Notes: generated by a model from the sequence alone, not told the origin. Shown: positions 1 to 8,261, counted from the stretch's first letter. The stretch is DNA of 22,925 nt from UBA3700 sp964478025 (GCA_964478025.1 CAYZGK010000021.1:1-22925), one strand, 5' to 3'. Translations and numbers: made by a program.

Positions 1-2
1 TA

Positions 3-518
3 CTTTTTTTAATAAGTTTAATTTTAATCATTGTAATTGGACATAAGCAGCCTTACACGGCGCTGTTTATAACTCTTTTTATGTTTGCATATCATATTGA
101 CGTAAGAGCTATAATTGGAGCTACTATTAGTCTTTTTAAAGGAAAAATAAATATTAATAGTTCTTGTTTTAAAATTTCAATAAAAGAATTTAAGTTTTTA
201 AATTTACTAAGAGTAAAACAATGGAAAAAGCATTTTGTTACTCTATTTGAAAATCAATTTTCGGTAAACAATCTAAATCTTGACAATATAGAAAAAATAT
301 TAAAAAACAATATAAATGCAGAAATTGTTCACACTCTTTGCTTTTTTGCTGGTTTTTTAGCCATACTATTTGGCTGGCTTCTTTCACCTGAAGAATTACT
401 TTTATATATTATAACCTCAGCTATAGCTTCTATGTTTATAGATTTACCAGCAATTTTAATTCAACGATATAATAGATTTAGATTACTAAAAATTAAAAAT
501 AAAGTAGAAAATTCTTAA
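3..518 (+). CDS. CrtO-like (glycosyl-diaponeurosporenoate acyltransferase family) membrane protein, 5' end missing
   Basis: The reading frame is open from base 3, with no stop before the first internal ATG at 81, so the gene starts outside the window. The visible part has a hydrophobic N-terminal segment, a Tyr-His/Arg region near 'AYHIDVR', a 'RVKQWKK' segment, an 'AEIVH' segment, a second hydrophobic pair and the ending 'LPAILIQRYNRFRLLK'. This order matches the CrtO family of membrane acyltransferases, which in Staphylococcus acylate a glycosylated carotenoid. In other Firmicutes these proteins are common without carotenoid genes and their substrate is unknown. No carotenoid gene is visible here. 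The gene ends 3 bp before the convergent galM stop, with no terminator between them. Family call is fairly sure; substrate is not. Confidence 0.62.
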   Translation, partial: LFLISLILIIVIGHKQPYTALFITLFMFAYHIDVRAIIGATISLFKGKININSSCFKISIKEFKFLNLLRVKQWKKHFVTLFENQFSVNNLNLDNIEKILKNNINAEIVHTLCFFAGFLAILFGWLLSPEELLLYIITSAIASMFIDLPAILIQRYNRFRLLKIKNKVENS

Positions 519-521
519 ATT

Positions 522-1502
522 TTAAAATCTATACTCTATGTAGTGATAAGCATTTTCACCTTTTCTTAAAATTGGTTTATCAAATCCTTCTAGATTAATA
601 GAATTAGGAACAAATTGTGGCTCTAATGCAAAACCTTCATTTTCATTATATGGCCCATTTTTTCCGTTATTTACTTTTAAAAATCCACTTGTATAAAGTT
701 GTACACCTGGCATATCTGTATAGATATCCATTTTTATTCCAGTTTTTTCGCTCTTTACTGTTGCCGCATGGCTACCATTTAACATAAAGTTATGATCATA
801 ACCTTTTGTATTTAAAAGAGCTTTATCATCTTTAAATTTATCGATCGCTCTAAATTGTCTAAAATCAAAAGGAGTTCCTTCTACCTTCATTTTTTCACCA
901 GTAGATATAAGTCCTTCTTTAGTTAAAGTAATTTCATTTGCATTAATAAATAGTAGATTATCTAACGCATATCCAGTTCCTTCGCCATTTAAATTAAAGT
1001 AAGCATGGCAAGTTGGAGCAAATATAGTATCTTTATCAGCTACCGCCTTATATTCTATTTTTAATTTTTTATCTTTTAGAGTATATATTACATTTAATTT
1101 TAAGTTTCCAGGAAATCCCTCTTCACCATCTTTTGAAAAATAAGATAACTCAAGTTTATTATTATCAAAGTTTTCTAATTTAAAAATCTTCTTATCAAAA
1201 CCTTCTAATCCACCATGCAACTGATTTTTATTTTCATTATTGGTTAACTTATATTCAACATTATTTAATACAAATTTTGAATCTTCTATTCTATTTGCGT
1301 TTCTACCTATTGTAGCACCTAAATAACAATTGTCATGAAAGTAATCTTCAACTTTATTACATCCTAAAACAATATCTATTCCATTTACTCTTATTGAATT
1401 AATTCTTGCACCAAAATCAATAATATCAACTTCAATATTTTCTTCTTTTAAAGTATAAAGATATACTGATTTTCCCTTATATGTATCAAATAATTTTTTC
1501 AT
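522..1502 (-). CDS. galM: Aldose 1-epimerase (galactose mutarotase)
   Basis: 326 aa, the usual length for GalM, which interconverts alpha and beta anomers of aldoses in the cytoplasm and feeds hexose catabolism. The family signature residues are present: 'GRNANRI' at 66-72, 'QLHGG' with His96, 'HAYFNL' with the catalytic acid His166, 'GYDHNF' with Asp236, and 'FALEPQ' with the catalytic base Glu294. There is no signal peptide. The start lies 7 bp after the pflA stop on the same strand, with a purine-rich AAGAGA just before the ATG, so it is likely the last gene of a pflB-pflA-galM transcript. Co-transcription of a mutarotase with pyruvate formate-lyase would link sugar entry to fermentation; that link is inference. 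A paralogue acting on another sugar cannot be excluded. Confidence 0.9.
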   Translation of the reverse strand: MKKLFDTYKGKSVYLYTLKEENIEVDIIDFGARINSIRVNGIDIVLGCNKVEDYFHDNCYLGATIGRNANRIEDSKFVLNNVEYKLTNNENKNQLHGGLEGFDKKIFKLENFDNNKLELSYFSKDGEEGFPGNLKLNVIYTLKDKKLKIEYKAVADKDTIFAPTCHAYFNLNGEGTGYALDNLLFINANEITLTKEGLISTGEKMKVEGTPFDFRQFRAIDKFKDDKALLNTKGYDHNFMLNGSHAATVKSEKTGIKMDIYTDMPGVQLYTSGFLKVNNGKNGPYNENEGFALEPQFVPNSINLEGFDKPILRKGENAYHYIEYRF

Positions 1503-1509
1503 AATTCTC

Positions 1510-2241
1510 TTAGTTTTCCCCTTTTAATATTTTTTCTGCATGTTCTTTTTGCTCTTTTGTTGGCATATCTACATTCTCCAAAGAATACTTAATGCCCAGT
1601 TCCTTATATTTCATTATAGCAAAAGAATGATATGGTAGAACCTCTATTCTTTTAATATTATTAAATTGAGATAAAAATTCTCTGCCTTCTTTAAGAATCT
1701 CATCACTATCTGTATAACCAGGAAGAAGTACGTACCTTACCCAAATAGGGAAATTAATATCATTTAAGTACTTATACATTTCCCTAACATTATTGCCTTT
1801 CTTGCCGGTAATTTTAATGTGTAAATCATCATTTGGAGCTTTTAAATCCAAAAGAATAATATCTGTATATTTTAATAATTCATTAAACTTTGTAATAAAA
1901 GGCTCATTTAGTGAAAAAGGACCACCTGCTGTATCAATACATGTAGATATACCTTTTTCTTTTGCTTTTTTAAACAAATCTATTAAAAAATCTATTTGAA
2001 GCAATGGCTCGCCACCACTTATAGTGATTCCCCCGTTGTCTCTCCAATAGATTTTATATCTTATTAGTTTAGCTAATGCCTCATCTGATGTTATTTCTTT
2101 TCCATCACTTAAATTCCAAGTCTCTGGATTATGACAATATAAACATCTATAAGGGCATCCTGAAAGGAAAAGGACAGACCTGACTCCAGGTCCGTCCACT
2201 AATGCAAATGTTTCAAAACTAGAATAATATCCCTTAACCAT
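1510..2241 (-). CDS. pflA: Pyruvate formate-lyase activating enzyme (radical SAM)
   Basis: 243 aa, typical for PflA. The protein uses a [4Fe-4S] cluster and S-adenosylmethionine to install the glycyl radical on PflB in the cytoplasm. The radical SAM CxxxCxxC motif is 'CPYRCLYC' (Cys29, Cys33, Cys36), and the SAM-binding 'GGEP' is at 76-79. The N-terminal 'FETFALVDGPGVRSVLF' region is the PflA-type signature that distinguishes it from other glycyl-radical activases. The start ATG overlaps the pflB stop by one base (TAATG) and has no Shine-Dalgarno, so translation probably depends on ribosomes finishing pflB. Adjacency to a canonical PflB makes the substrate assignment strong. Confidence 0.95.
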   Translation of the reverse strand: MVKGYYSSFETFALVDGPGVRSVLFLSGCPYRCLYCHNPETWNLSDGKEITSDEALAKLIRYKIYWRDNGGITISGGEPLLQIDFLIDLFKKAKEKGISTCIDTAGGPFSLNEPFITKFNELLKYTDIILLDLKAPNDDLHIKITGKKGNNVREMYKYLNDINFPIWVRYVLLPGYTDSDEILKEGREFLSQFNNIKRIEVLPYHSFAIMKYKELGIKYSLENVDMPTKEQKEHAEKILKGEN

Positions 2242-4502
2242 TATAATGATTCATGACAAGTTCTAGCTATAACGTCTAATTGTTGTTCCTTTGTTAAATC
2301 AATAAATTTAACAGCATAACCAGATACACGAATTGTGAAGTTTTGATATTCTTCTTTCTCTGGGTGTTCCATAGCATCTAGTAATTTTTCTGTTCCAAAT
2401 ACGTTAACATTTAAATGATGAGCTCCTTGATCAAAGTAACCATCTAGAATTTGTACTAAGTTATTCTTTCTTTCTTCATCACTATGACCTAAAGCATTAG
2501 GATTTATTGTTTGTGTATTAGAAATACCATCTAATGCATATTCATATGGAAGTTTAGCAACAGAGTTTAATGAAGCTAATAAACCATTCTTTTCTGCACC
2601 ATATGCTGGGTTAGCACCTGGAGATAATGGCTCACCTTTCTTTCTTCCATCTGGAAGAGAACCTGTAGCTTTACCATAAACAACGTTTGATGTAATTGTT
2701 AAAATAGAAGTTGAAGGCTCAGCATCTCTATATGTATGATGTCTAGCTACTTTATGCATAAATACTTTTAATAACCAAACAGCTATTTCATCTGCTCTAT
2801 CATCATCATTACCATAACGAGGGAAATCACCTTGAGTTTCAAAATCTGTAACAATTCCCGTTTCATCTCTTATACATTTAACTTTAGCATATTTAATAGC
2901 ACTTAATGAATCTACAACATGTGAGAATCCTGCAATACCTGTTGCAAATGATCTCTTAATATGAGTATCAAGTAAAGCCATTTCAGCTGCTTCATAATAA
3001 TACTTATCATGCATATAATGAATAACATTTAGTGTGTTTACATAGATTTCAGCTAACCATTCAAGCATTTGCTCATATTTAGGCATAACTTCCTCATATG
3101 TTAAATATTCTGATTTAATTGGAGTATATTGAGGTCCAACTTGTTGATGTGTTAATTCATCAACACCACCATTGATTGCATATAATAAACATTTAGCTAA
3201 GTTAGCTCTTGCTCCAAAGAATTGCATTTCCTTACCTGTTTGTGTTGCAGATACGCAGCAGCAAATACTGTAATCATCTGTCCAAACTGGTCTCATAACG
3301 CAATCGTTTTCATATTGAATAGAACTTGTCTTAACAGAAATATATGAAGCATATTTCTTGAAGTTTTCTGGTAATCTTGATGACCATAAAACTGTTAAGT
3401 TTGGCTCTGGAGCTGGTCCCATATTTTCAAGAGTATGTAAGAATCTAAAATCGTTCTTTGTTACAAGTGTTCTACCATCTGAACCCATTCCTGCGATAGA
3501 TAATGTAGCCCAAACTGGATCTCCTGAGAATAATTGATTGTAAGAAGGAATTCTAGCAAACTTAACCATTCTAAATTTCATTACCATATGGTCAACTAAT
3601 TCTTGAGCTTCCTTTTCTGTTAAAACTCCTCTTTCTAAGTCTCTTTCAATATAGATATCAAGGAAAGTAGAAATTCTACCTACTGACATAGCAGCACCAT
3701 TTTGAGTTTTAATTGCAGCTAAATATCCAAAGTATAACCATTGGAAAGCTTCCTTTGCATTTCTTGCTGGCTCTGAAATATCAAATCCATAGATTTTTCC
3801 CATTTCTTTCATTTCATTTAAAGCCTTAATTTGCATTGAAACTTCTTCTCTTAATCTAATAACTTCTTCTGTCATTCCACGAAGACCAGTATATTTTAAA
3901 TTATCTTTCTTTTCAGCAATTAAGTTATCAATACCATATAATGCAACTCTTCTATAGTCACCTACAATTCTTCCTCTACCATAAGTATCTGGAAGACCTG
4001 TTAAAATCTTATTGTGACGACATTTCATCATCTCTTCTGTATAAGCATCAAATACACCATCATTATGAGTTTTATGATACTTTGTAAAGATTTCATGTAA
4101 TTTTTCAGAAGGCTCATATCCGTATGTAGTACAAGCTTGTTCAGCCATCTTAATACCACCATAAGGCATAAATGCTCTCTTTAGTGGCTTATCTGTTTGT
4201 AATCCTACTACCTTCTCTAAATCCTTTGTTTCTTCACTAATATAACCAGGTCCATAAGCTGTTATAGATGAAACTACTTCTGTTTCAACATCTAAAACGC
4301 CACCCTTTCTTCTTTCTTCTTTTTGTAAAGCACTAAGCTTTCCCCATAAGGTATTTGTTGCATCTGTTGGTCCCTCTAAGAATGATTCATCCCCAGTATA
4401 TGGTGTATAGTTATCTTGAATAAAATCTCTAACGTTAATACTATTTTTCCAACTTGTGCCTTTAAATCCATTCCATGCGACATCATCGAAATTTTTGATC
4501 AT
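2241..4502 (-). CDS. pflB: Formate C-acetyltransferase (pyruvate formate-lyase)
   Basis: 753 aa, full length for PflB, which converts pyruvate plus CoA to acetyl-CoA plus formate under anaerobiosis. The catalytic cysteine pair is Cys415-Cys416, inside a run of three cysteines (414-416) followed by 'VSATQTGKEMQFFGARAN'. The glycyl radical site is Gly728 in 'RVSGYAVKF', 25 residues before the C-terminus, as expected. An AAGGAG ribosome site at 4510-4515 sits 7 bases before the ATG. pflA follows with a one-base overlap. The upstream 182 bp divergent region is shared with the isomerase-like gene and holds a perfect palindrome (4577-4593). The residue before the catalytic pair is usually Ala, so the Cys triplet is unusual. 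Diol-dehydratase-type glycyl radical enzymes are excluded by the double Cys. Confidence 0.97.
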   Translation of the reverse strand: MIKNFDDVAWNGFKGTSWKNSINVRDFIQDNYTPYTGDESFLEGPTDATNTLWGKLSALQKEERRKGGVLDVETEVVSSITAYGPGYISEETKDLEKVVGLQTDKPLKRAFMPYGGIKMAEQACTTYGYEPSEKLHEIFTKYHKTHNDGVFDAYTEEMMKCRHNKILTGLPDTYGRGRIVGDYRRVALYGIDNLIAEKKDNLKYTGLRGMTEEVIRLREEVSMQIKALNEMKEMGKIYGFDISEPARNAKEAFQWLYFGYLAAIKTQNGAAMSVGRISTFLDIYIERDLERGVLTEKEAQELVDHMVMKFRMVKFARIPSYNQLFSGDPVWATLSIAGMGSDGRTLVTKNDFRFLHTLENMGPAPEPNLTVLWSSRLPENFKKYASYISVKTSSIQYENDCVMRPVWTDDYSICCCVSATQTGKEMQFFGARANLAKCLLYAINGGVDELTHQQVGPQYTPIKSEYLTYEEVMPKYEQMLEWLAEIYVNTLNVIHYMHDKYYYEAAEMALLDTHIKRSFATGIAGFSHVVDSLSAIKYAKVKCIRDETGIVTDFETQGDFPRYGNDDDRADEIAVWLLKVFMHKVARHHTYRDAEPSTSILTITSNVVYGKATGSLPDGRKKGEPLSPGANPAYGAEKNGLLASLNSVAKLPYEYALDGISNTQTINPNALGHSDEERKNNLVQILDGYFDQGAHHLNVNVFGTEKLLDAMEHPEKEEYQNFTIRVSGYAVKFIDLTKEQQLDVIARTCHESL

Positions 4503-4576
4503 TGTCTTTCTCCTTTGTAAATTTTATCGCTAATATACTACCATTTTTTATATATAAATAAAACTAAATTTATTAT

Positions 4577-4593
4577 CTTTTTCATAGAAAAAG
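4577..4593. promoter_or_regulatory. Perfect 7-bp inverted repeat in the pflB upstream region (possible operator)
   Basis: CTTTTTC and GAAAAAG flank a 3-base centre (ATA). The repeat is 75-91 bases upstream of the pflB start codon and about 30 bases upstream of the -35 of the divergent gene. It does not match the Rex (TTGTGA...TCACAA) or FNR/CRP (TGTGA-N6-TCACA) operators often seen near pfl. It may be an operator for another regulator or a chance AT-rich palindrome. No convincing minus-strand -35/-10 pair was found for pflB; TATATT at 4532-4537 (minus strand) is the best -10 but has a poor -35. Confidence 0.35.
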
Positions 4594-4623
4594 ACATATT
4601 TTAAATATAATTTACATAAACTT

Positions 4624-4652
4624 TTCACTACTTATAAAAAAGATGTTATAAT
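4624..4652 (+). promoter_or_regulatory. Extended -10 promoter for the sugar isomerase-like gene
   Basis: -35 TTCACT (4624-4629), 17-bp spacer, then TGT-TATAAT with the -10 at 4647-4652, a perfect hexamer with the TGn extension. The start of transcription would fall near 4659, giving a leader of about 26 bases that contains the GTGAGG ribosome site at 4672-4677. Confidence 0.62.
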
Positions 4653-4684
4653 TTGTCTATAAAAATTAAAAGTGAGGAATATTT

Positions 4685-5539
4685 ATGATAAAACTTTGCG
4701 CATTTGCAGATGAATACAATGACAACCTTGACAAACAAATTGAAGGATTAAAATTAAATAATATTGACTACATTGAACTTCGTACAGTTAATGGTACAAA
4801 TGTTGCTGATTTAACTGATAAACAAGCCATTGATACATATGAAAAATTATCTAAATCAAATATTAAAGTTTGGTCAATAGGCTCTCCACTTGGAAAGGTA
4901 GATATTGACTGCAATTTTGATGAATATAAAAAGGTTATTGAAAGAGTTTGTGTTATAGCAAATATTATGCATTGTGATAAAGTTAGAATGTTTAGTTTCT
5001 TTAACGCATATGATAAAAAAGATAAAGTCTTTTCTTATCTTCAAGAAATGGTAAATATTGGTAAAAAATACAATGTTTTAATGTGTCATGAAAATGAAAA
5101 AGATGTATTTGGAGACAGCGTAGATAGAGTTCTTGAAATTCAAGCAAATGTTAAAGGATTGAAATATGTATATGACCCTGCAAATTTTGTTCAATGTAAG
5201 CAAGACTCAGATTACGCTATTGAAAAGTTATTTGATTCTATAACATATTTCCATATAAAAGATGTTATAGCCTCTTCTGAGCAATTAGTCCCAGCAGGAT
5301 ATGGAGATGGCAAAATTGAAAAATTCCTATCTAAAATAGATAAAAATAGCGATGTAGTTTTAACTCTTGAGCCACATCTTGCAGAGTTTCAAGCATACAA
5401 GAAAATTGACACAACTGTTATGAAACATAAATTCAATTTTAATTCACATGAAGAAGCTTTTAATTTTGCAGCAAAATCTTTAAAAGAAATATTACTAAAA
5501 ATAGGATATGAAGAAAAAGATAATTGTTTTATAAAATAA
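4685..5539 (+). CDS. Sugar phosphate isomerase/epimerase-like TIM-barrel protein
   Basis: 284 aa, the usual length for the xylose isomerase-like TIM barrel family (PF01261), which includes sugar isomerases, epimerases, inosose dehydratases and endonuclease IV. Likely divalent-metal ligands are in family positions: Glu136 or Glu138 in 'CHENEKD', Asp164 in 'YDPANF', His190 and Asp193 in 'YFHIKDV', and Glu229/His231 in 'LEPHL'. The 'PAGYGDGKI' loop at 203-211 is also typical. No signal peptide. GTGAGG 7 bases before the ATG supports the start. It is a single-gene unit with its own promoter and a strong terminator downstream. The substrate cannot be read from the sequence. Endonuclease IV is unlikely because its extra metal-binding histidines are absent. 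Confidence 0.8.
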   Translation: MIKLCAFADEYNDNLDKQIEGLKLNNIDYIELRTVNGTNVADLTDKQAIDTYEKLSKSNIKVWSIGSPLGKVDIDCNFDEYKKVIERVCVIANIMHCDKVRMFSFFNAYDKKDKVFSYLQEMVNIGKKYNVLMCHENEKDVFGDSVDRVLEIQANVKGLKYVYDPANFVQCKQDSDYAIEKLFDSITYFHIKDVIASSEQLVPAGYGDGKIEKFLSKIDKNSDVVLTLEPHLAEFQAYKKIDTTVMKHKFNFNSHEEAFNFAAKSLKEILLKIGYEEKDNCFIK

Positions 5540-5540
5540 A

Positions 5541-5578
5541 AAAATTAGGGCGATTTAAATCGCCCTTAATTATTTTAA
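5541..5578. terminator. Bidirectional rho-independent terminator
   Basis: A perfect palindrome GGGCGATTT/AAATCGCCC (5548-5565) is extended by AATTA/TTAATT arms with one bulged base. An A-run lies on the left and a T-rich run on the right, so both strands give a GC hairpin followed by U-rich sequence. It sits between two convergent genes and can serve both. Confidence 0.85.
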
Positions 5579-5580
5579 TT

Positions 5581-6048
5581 TTAATAGTGTCCTACATATT
5601 CTAATATATCTTTAATAGAGTCTGTATCGAAAGAATCATCTAGTATTATTGCGTATAAATCCTCATTTGCACCTTTTGGATATTCACTTTCAAAAATTAA
5701 TGGATGCACTTTCTTTAAATTTTCAACTGTCTCAAAATGCAGCCTACAAAGATATATAATTCCATTTTTAGGAGTTTCATAGCCATAAGCTACAATTTTA
5801 TTATCAAGTAATCTTTTAAAACATACTTCTTGCATATTTCCAAAACATGTGTGACATACAGGACTTACTATAACTTCTAACATATCGTTATATCTATCTT
5901 TAGCAAATTGAATAATATCCGAATTTTTCATTTTGAATGTTCTTTGTGTTTTATCGGTTAAACTTAACATTTTGTTTAAAAAACAGTCACCATTATTATT
6001 TGAACATTTATTCGCATTCTTTTTAAAAAATTTAGCAAATATTGACAT
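5581..6048 (-). CDS. Hypothetical cytosolic protein with clustered cysteines
   Basis: 155 aa; I do not recognise the family. The N-terminus is basic and polar with Cys15 and Cys22. The middle holds 'CHTC' (Cys65, Cys68), Cys76 and, 25 residues later, 'CRLH' (Cys101, His104). This CxxC...CxxH spacing could bind a structural zinc, but that is inference. The C-terminal third is acidic. There is no signal peptide or membrane segment. An AAGGGAAG ribosome site lies about 11 bases before the ATG. It lies 77 bp downstream of the response regulator gene on the same strand with no terminator in between, so it may be in the same transcript or use the -10 at 6084-6089. It ends at the shared terminator. 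Its full-length frame and ribosome site argue that it is a real gene. Confidence 0.72.
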   Translation of the reverse strand: MSIFAKFFKKNANKCSNNNGDCFLNKMLSLTDKTQRTFKMKNSDIIQFAKDRYNDMLEVIVSPVCHTCFGNMQEVCFKRLLDNKIVAYGYETPKNGIIYLCRLHFETVENLKKVHPLIFESEYPKGANEDLYAIILDDSFDTDSIKDILEYVGHY

Positions 6049-6083
6049 AATTTCGACACTTCCCTTTATATCTCACGAAACAA

Positions 6084-6100
6084 ATTATAGACTTGTCAAG
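6084..6100 (-). promoter_or_regulatory. Possible promoter -10 with adjacent short palindrome
   Basis: On the minus strand TATAAT (6084-6089) is immediately downstream of CTTG-A-CAAG (6092-6100). There is no good -35 at 16-18 bp, so this is a weak call for a separate promoter of the hypothetical gene at 6048. Confidence 0.28.
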
Positions 6101-6125
6101 ATTACAAAATAATTACAAATTGATA

Positions 6126-6911
6126 TTAAATTTTACTTTTTTCAAATAAAATTGAATTTGTCTCTTCTGCCCAAGGATATTGGGACATATATTCACCATG
6201 GTATGCATTAACAGCAGCAGAAGCTCCATCTAAGAAATCAAAATAATCACAAGAAACTTTACTCTTATCTATAGCAAATTGATTCCACTCATTTATAAGG
6301 ATATCTTCACACTTATATTCCTTTAGGGTATCAAGTAGAGCTTTTTTAGCTACTGTATAATAATTTGGATCATCTTGATCAAATATAACTGCCATTATTT
6401 CATTCCTATTAGAACTTGCACCTTTCCTATTCACAAGATAAGCTAATAATTCTTTAGACTTTTGTCTTTTAAAATGAACAATTTGACCATCAATAAATAC
6501 TTCAAAATTACCAAAACACCTTATAACTACCCTGCTTGAAGCCTGAGCCGTTATTTTGGCATTTCTTAAATTTTCAATTGCATGTTGTATTTTATCTACA
6601 GTAATAGGTTTTAATAAATAATCTGAAGCCCCAAGCTTAAATGCATCAATACCATATTCATCAAAACCGGTTGAGAATACTATATCCGTTTTCGAATTTG
6701 TATCTTTTATTTTCCTTGCCAAATCAACACCATTCATGCCCGTCATTTTAATATCTAAAAAGGCTATATCTACAGGATTACTTTTTACATAATCTAATGC
6801 TTGAAAAGGTGAATTATATGACACAATTTCTGCATCTACAAAGACTTGTTTTAAACACTTTATTAAGTTTCTTAAAGCTAATGATTCATCATCTACTGCT
6901 AGTATTCTCAT
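6126..6911 (-). CDS. Two-component response regulator with SARP-like winged-helix output
   Basis: 261 aa. Residues 1-115 are a receiver domain with the acidic pocket Asp7/Asp8, phospho-acceptor Asp53 in 'FLDIKM', switch Thr81 in 'FSTGF' and Lys101 in 'LLKPI'. After a linker, residues 128-225 have the 'IRCFGNFEVFIDGQIVHF' and 'KSKELLAYLVNRKG' pattern of the OmpR/SARP-type winged helix. This is a less common partner for a YesM/LytS-type kinase, which more often pairs with LytTR or AraC output domains. The gene starts 3 bp after the kinase stop, with AAGGGGA before its ATG. It is a transcription factor whose targets cannot be read from the sequence; autoregulation of the operon is possible but unproven. 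Confidence 0.88.
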   Translation of the reverse strand: MRILAVDDESLALRNLIKCLKQVFVDAEIVSYNSPFQALDYVKSNPVDIAFLDIKMTGMNGVDLARKIKDTNSKTDIVFSTGFDEYGIDAFKLGASDYLLKPITVDKIQHAIENLRNAKITAQASSRVVIRCFGNFEVFIDGQIVHFKRQKSKELLAYLVNRKGASSNRNEIMAVIFDQDDPNYYTVAKKALLDTLKEYKCEDILINEWNQFAIDKSKVSCDYFDFLDGASAAVNAYHGEYMSQYPWAEETNSILFEKSKI

Positions 6912-6914
6912 TTA

Positions 6915-8258
6915 TTATTCCCCTTTATCTAAGACTTGATCTCTATTATATAGTGTAATAGTTATTTTAGTACCTTGCCCAATTTTTGATTCTATATCAA
7001 ATTTTCCGTGACAAATATGTTCAACTCTGGATTTTACAGATTCAACACCTATATGCACTTCTCCTCTTTCTAGTTTCTTTTTGTACTCTTCATAATCAAA
7101 ACCGCATCCATCATCCTCAACTACTATTGTAATTACATCATCTTTCTCTGATGTGGAAATTTTGACAGTTCCTTTTTCTTTTGTTTCTAGAATTCCATGC
7201 TTAATTGCATTTTCAACAAGGGGTTGAATAGTAAGTGGTGGAATCTTAAAATCGGTAGTCTTTATATTGTATTCAACATTTATTCTATCCTCAAATCTCA
7301 TTTGCTCAATCCAAATGTAGGAGGCTGTATGTTGTAATTCTTCTTCAAAATCAATAGGAGCTTCAGATGCGATACTTTTCATGTTGTATCTTAAATATTT
7401 CGAGAAAGAATCTACTGCCTTTTTTGCTTTTTCTGGATCTTCATCAACTAAATAATATATTGAGTTTAAAGTATTATATAAAAAATGAGGTTGAATTTGC
7501 GAAACCATTACTTTGGCCTTTTGTTGATTTAATTCTATTTGATTTTTTGCGTCAATTTTAGATAATTCAGAAACACTTGTAACTAAGCTAAAAGCATAAT
7601 AAACAAGCGAAACTGCAATAATATAATATATTGTTACTATTGCAACATTTGGCAAAATACATAGTCCAAACATAGATTTTAATGTTTCTTTTTCATCAAT
7701 TTCTACCGCAGATACCGCTGGCTGCAACCACTTATTTACATATAGTTCAATAGGTTCATCAAATGCAACATAGTTTACATCCATGTATGAAAAATCTTTT
7801 ATTACATAAACATTAAAAAATGCACTAACAACCATCTCTATAATTGCCATTATATAAATTGCCGTTAAAATTTTAAAATCTATATATCTTCCAGCTACAA
7901 CCATAGGAATAGCGTATAATAACCAAAGTTTAAATCCTGAAAAGAAATTCAAGCAAAAAACCGATATCATTAAAACTATTAATAAAACATACTTCAGCCA
8001 AGTTTTTTTGCCATTATACAGCTTATATAGAAGTATGGCTATTCCTAATAAAACCTCATTAATTACAATGACCCATATAGCATATGTTATATCGCCGCTA
8101 AATACACCCAATATAAATAAAACCAAAATAACTAAATATAAAATCGCAAATGCAAGCAATGTATTTGCAATAATTCTATTTCCTTCTGGTTCTTTTTCCT
8201 CAACTAGTTTTATAGCAAGAGCTGAACTAAACAAAGGCTTCTGTGTTGGATTTCTCAT
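6915..8258 (-). CDS. Membrane sensor histidine kinase (YesM/LytS-type, His_kinase family)
   Basis: 447 aa. Six predicted membrane segments lie at about 31-52, 57-80, 88-107, 110-124, 130-152 and 199-222. Between the last two is an outside loop of about 46 residues (153-198), the best candidate sensing surface. The cytoplasmic part carries 'QIQPHFLYNTLNS' with phospho-acceptor His258, typical of PF06580 kinases, then the ATPase N-box 'PLVENAIKHG' (346-355), G1 box 'EDDGCGFD' (381-388) and G2 around Gly404. It lies between the lipoprotein gene (3 bp gap) and the response regulator (3 bp gap), so all three are almost certainly co-transcribed. Only a distant AAAAGG precedes the start, so translation may be coupled. 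The ligand is unknown. Confidence 0.9.
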   Translation of the reverse strand: MRNPTQKPLFSSALAIKLVEEKEPEGNRIIANTLLAFAILYLVILVLFILGVFSGDITYAIWVIVINEVLLGIAILLYKLYNGKKTWLKYVLLIVLMISVFCLNFFSGFKLWLLYAIPMVVAGRYIDFKILTAIYIMAIIEMVVSAFFNVYVIKDFSYMDVNYVAFDEPIELYVNKWLQPAVSAVEIDEKETLKSMFGLCILPNVAIVTIYYIIAVSLVYYAFSLVTSVSELSKIDAKNQIELNQQKAKVMVSQIQPHFLYNTLNSIYYLVDEDPEKAKKAVDSFSKYLRYNMKSIASEAPIDFEEELQHTASYIWIEQMRFEDRINVEYNIKTTDFKIPPLTIQPLVENAIKHGILETKEKGTVKISTSEKDDVITIVVEDDGCGFDYEEYKKKLERGEVHIGVESVKSRVEHICHGKFDIESKIGQGTKITITLYNRDQVLDKGE

Positions 8259-8261
8259 AAA

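Noticed and set aside
1793..1999. 68-codon plus-strand frame opposite pflA
   Set aside because: Fully antisense to a confident radical SAM gene, with no ribosome site.
4503..4684. Rex or FNR operator near pflB
   Set aside because: No TTGTGA...TCACAA or TGTGA-N6-TCACA type site could be found; only the unrelated palindrome at 4577-4593.
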